DNA from: Clostridia bacterium
GTDB taxonomy: Bacteria > Bacillota > Clostridia > Oscillospirales > Acutalibacteraceae
Reading direction: 5' to 3'
DNA: 8,522 nt
NCBI GenBank assembly: GCA_900764115.1
Contig: CAAFMR010000108.1
Coordinates: 1-8,522 of the forward strand
Shown: in pieces, positions 6,601-8,522 of the stretch
Position numbering within the stretch: position 1 is the first letter of the stretch
Layout of the letters: each line of letters opens with the position of its first letter
The notes under the pieces: generated by a model
Databases searched by the model: none
Seen by the model: the letters and a program-made list of their open reading frames with translations, nothing else
Told to the model about the DNA's origin: nothing
Program-made: the position numbers and the translations under genes

Positions 6601-6630
6601 TTGCTTTTTGCCGAACAGGTGTGGTATACT
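6601..6630 (+). promoter_or_regulatory. Promoter of guaB
   Basis: Plus strand: -35 TTGCTT (6601-6606), 18-bp spacer, -10 TATACT (6625-6630) with upstream TG (TGTGGTATACT). Transcription would start near 6637, about 27 bases before the ATG. A CCGAAC core, like the centre of a PurR box, lies in the spacer. Confidence 0.65.
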
Positions 6631-6651
6631 GTCTGAAATACAAAAGTATAA

Positions 6652-8136
<1,485 letters not shown>

Positions 8137-8149
8137 GCCCACAGAAAAC

Positions 8150-8184
8150 CGCGCCGGGGTCAAAGTACCCCGGCGCGTTCGTTT
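8150..8184 (+). terminator. Intrinsic terminator of guaB
   Basis: CGCGCCGGGGT (8150-8160) pairs perfectly with ACCCCGGCGCG (8167-8177) and is followed by TTCGTTTT. It begins 13 bp after the guaB stop. Confidence 0.85.
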
Positions 8185-8260
8185 TCCGGAAACGGCGATT
8201 GCCCTTGTATCGGGGGCGGTGCGACGGCTATGCCCACAAGCAAAGCACCGGGACCGCATA

Positions 8261-8322
8261 TGAACTGCACCCCATTTGTTAGACAATGTGGCATAATGTC
8301 TAACAAAAGGGGTGCAGTTTAC
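8261..8322. repeat. 57-bp palindrome resembling paired IS150-group terminal repeats
   Basis: Arms 8263-8285 and 8297-8319 are 23 bp with one mismatch, separated by 11 bp. The arm AACTGCACCCC-TTTGTTAGACA resembles, from memory, the terminal repeats of IS150-group (IS3 family) elements (E. coli IS150 reads TGTACTGCACCCATTTTG). The left arm is preceded by TG, as expected of an IS3-family tip. The tips point outward, so this looks like a minimal or MITE-like element, or an IS reduced to its ends. No clear target duplication is seen and no transposase is present. A cruciform or stem-loop function cannot be excluded. Confidence 0.5.
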
Positions 8323-8323
8323 T

Positions 8324-8352
8324 TTGACAAAAGAGTATGGTATATATAGATA
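8324..8352 (+). promoter_or_regulatory. Promoter-like sequence next to the palindrome
   Basis: A consensus -35 TTGACA (8324-8329), 17-bp spacer and weak -10 TAGATA (8347-8352) point rightward out of the palindrome. No gene follows within the window. The AT-rich setting makes chance matches likely. Confidence 0.25.
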
Positions 8353-8424
8353 TTTCAAGATTTTCAGAGCCTGAGGAAGCGGCCACCGGCAAAGTCCTCC
8401 GTAGTCATATAACTCTTGTCCCCT

Positions 8425-8454
8425 ATTATACGTCATACACCGGCAGCCCGTCAA
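8425..8454 (-). promoter_or_regulatory. Near-consensus promoter facing left
   Basis: Minus strand: -35 TTGACG (8454-8449), 18-bp spacer, perfect -10 TATAAT (8430-8425). Transcription would start near 8418 and run toward the palindrome and the end of guaB. No coding gene is seen downstream on that strand. Confidence 0.5.
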
Positions 8455-8522
8455 TACGAAAAATTGCACGATTTGTGAACTTTTCTGCAATACTTTTGAT
8501 AACTCACCTCTCAAACGGCGCC

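Larger units (their letters stand above)
8323..8522. other. AT-rich right end without a convincing gene
   Basis: About 200 bp hold no open frame with family-like sequence. The only short frame with a promoter is MTTEDFAGGRFLRL on the minus strand (8408-8364), with a poor ribosome binding site. A minus-strand RNA starting near 8418 could fold: CAAGA (8418-8414) with TCTTG (8360-8356) would enclose a GAGGA/TCCTC helix, so a small structured RNA is possible but unproven. Confidence 0.3.

Noticed and set aside
8263..8319. Palindrome as a terminator
   Set aside because: No T-run follows on either strand, and guaB already has a good terminator at 8150-8184.
8263..8319. Palindrome as an IS circle junction
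   Set aside because: In a junction the tips would face each other a few bases apart. Here the tip-like ends lie on the outside.
8364..8408. Fourteen-codon frame MTTEDFAGGRFLRL on the minus strand
   Set aside because: The ribosome binding site is weak and would lie at or before the predicted transcript start. It is not reported as a gene.

Overview
The window looks like a chromosomal piece from a GC-rich Firmicute, most likely a gut Clostridia / Oscillospiraceae-type bacterium. This is inferred from strong AGGAGG-type ribosome binding sites, sigma-A-like promoters, compact intrinsic terminators, and the protein flavour of LepA, GuaB and the MepA-like MATE pump. No rRNA, tRNA or CRISPR array was seen.

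Left part (1-2800): two divergent MATE-family efflux genes. The leftward one (1-533, running off the edge) is broken by a frameshift and a small deletion. The rightward one (777-2195) is intact. They are driven from one 230-bp control region in which both predicted promoters use the same self-complementary -35 hexamer. Each transcript then meets a strong intrinsic terminator hairpin before its own ribosome binding site. The leftward leader also holds a possible eight-codon leader peptide ending inside the terminator stem. This is the layout of attenuated, possibly antibiotic-responsive, efflux genes. After the intact pump lies a lower-GC remnant of a secreted or lipoprotein-like gene without its signal peptide, closed by a terminator.

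Middle part (2849-6455): a leftward operon of lepA (elongation factor 4), a CE4-type polysaccharide deacetylase, and a GH29-like (alpha-L-fucosidase superfamily) hydrolase. The gaps are only about 14-15 bp, with one promoter in front and one strong terminator behind. Neither carbohydrate gene has a signal peptide, so both products should act in the cytoplasm, probably on imported or internally made sugars.

Right part (6456-8522): guaB (IMP dehydrogenase, the committed step to GMP) runs rightward from its own promoter, divergent from lepA, and ends at a clear terminator. Beyond it, about 340 bp hold no convincing gene. They hold a 57-bp near-perfect palindrome whose arms resemble IS150-group (IS3 family) terminal repeats, and two facing promoter-like sequences.

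The housekeeping genes are ordinary. The points most worth attention are the divergent MATE control region, the carbohydrate genes riding on lepA, and the palindrome plus promoters at the right end.
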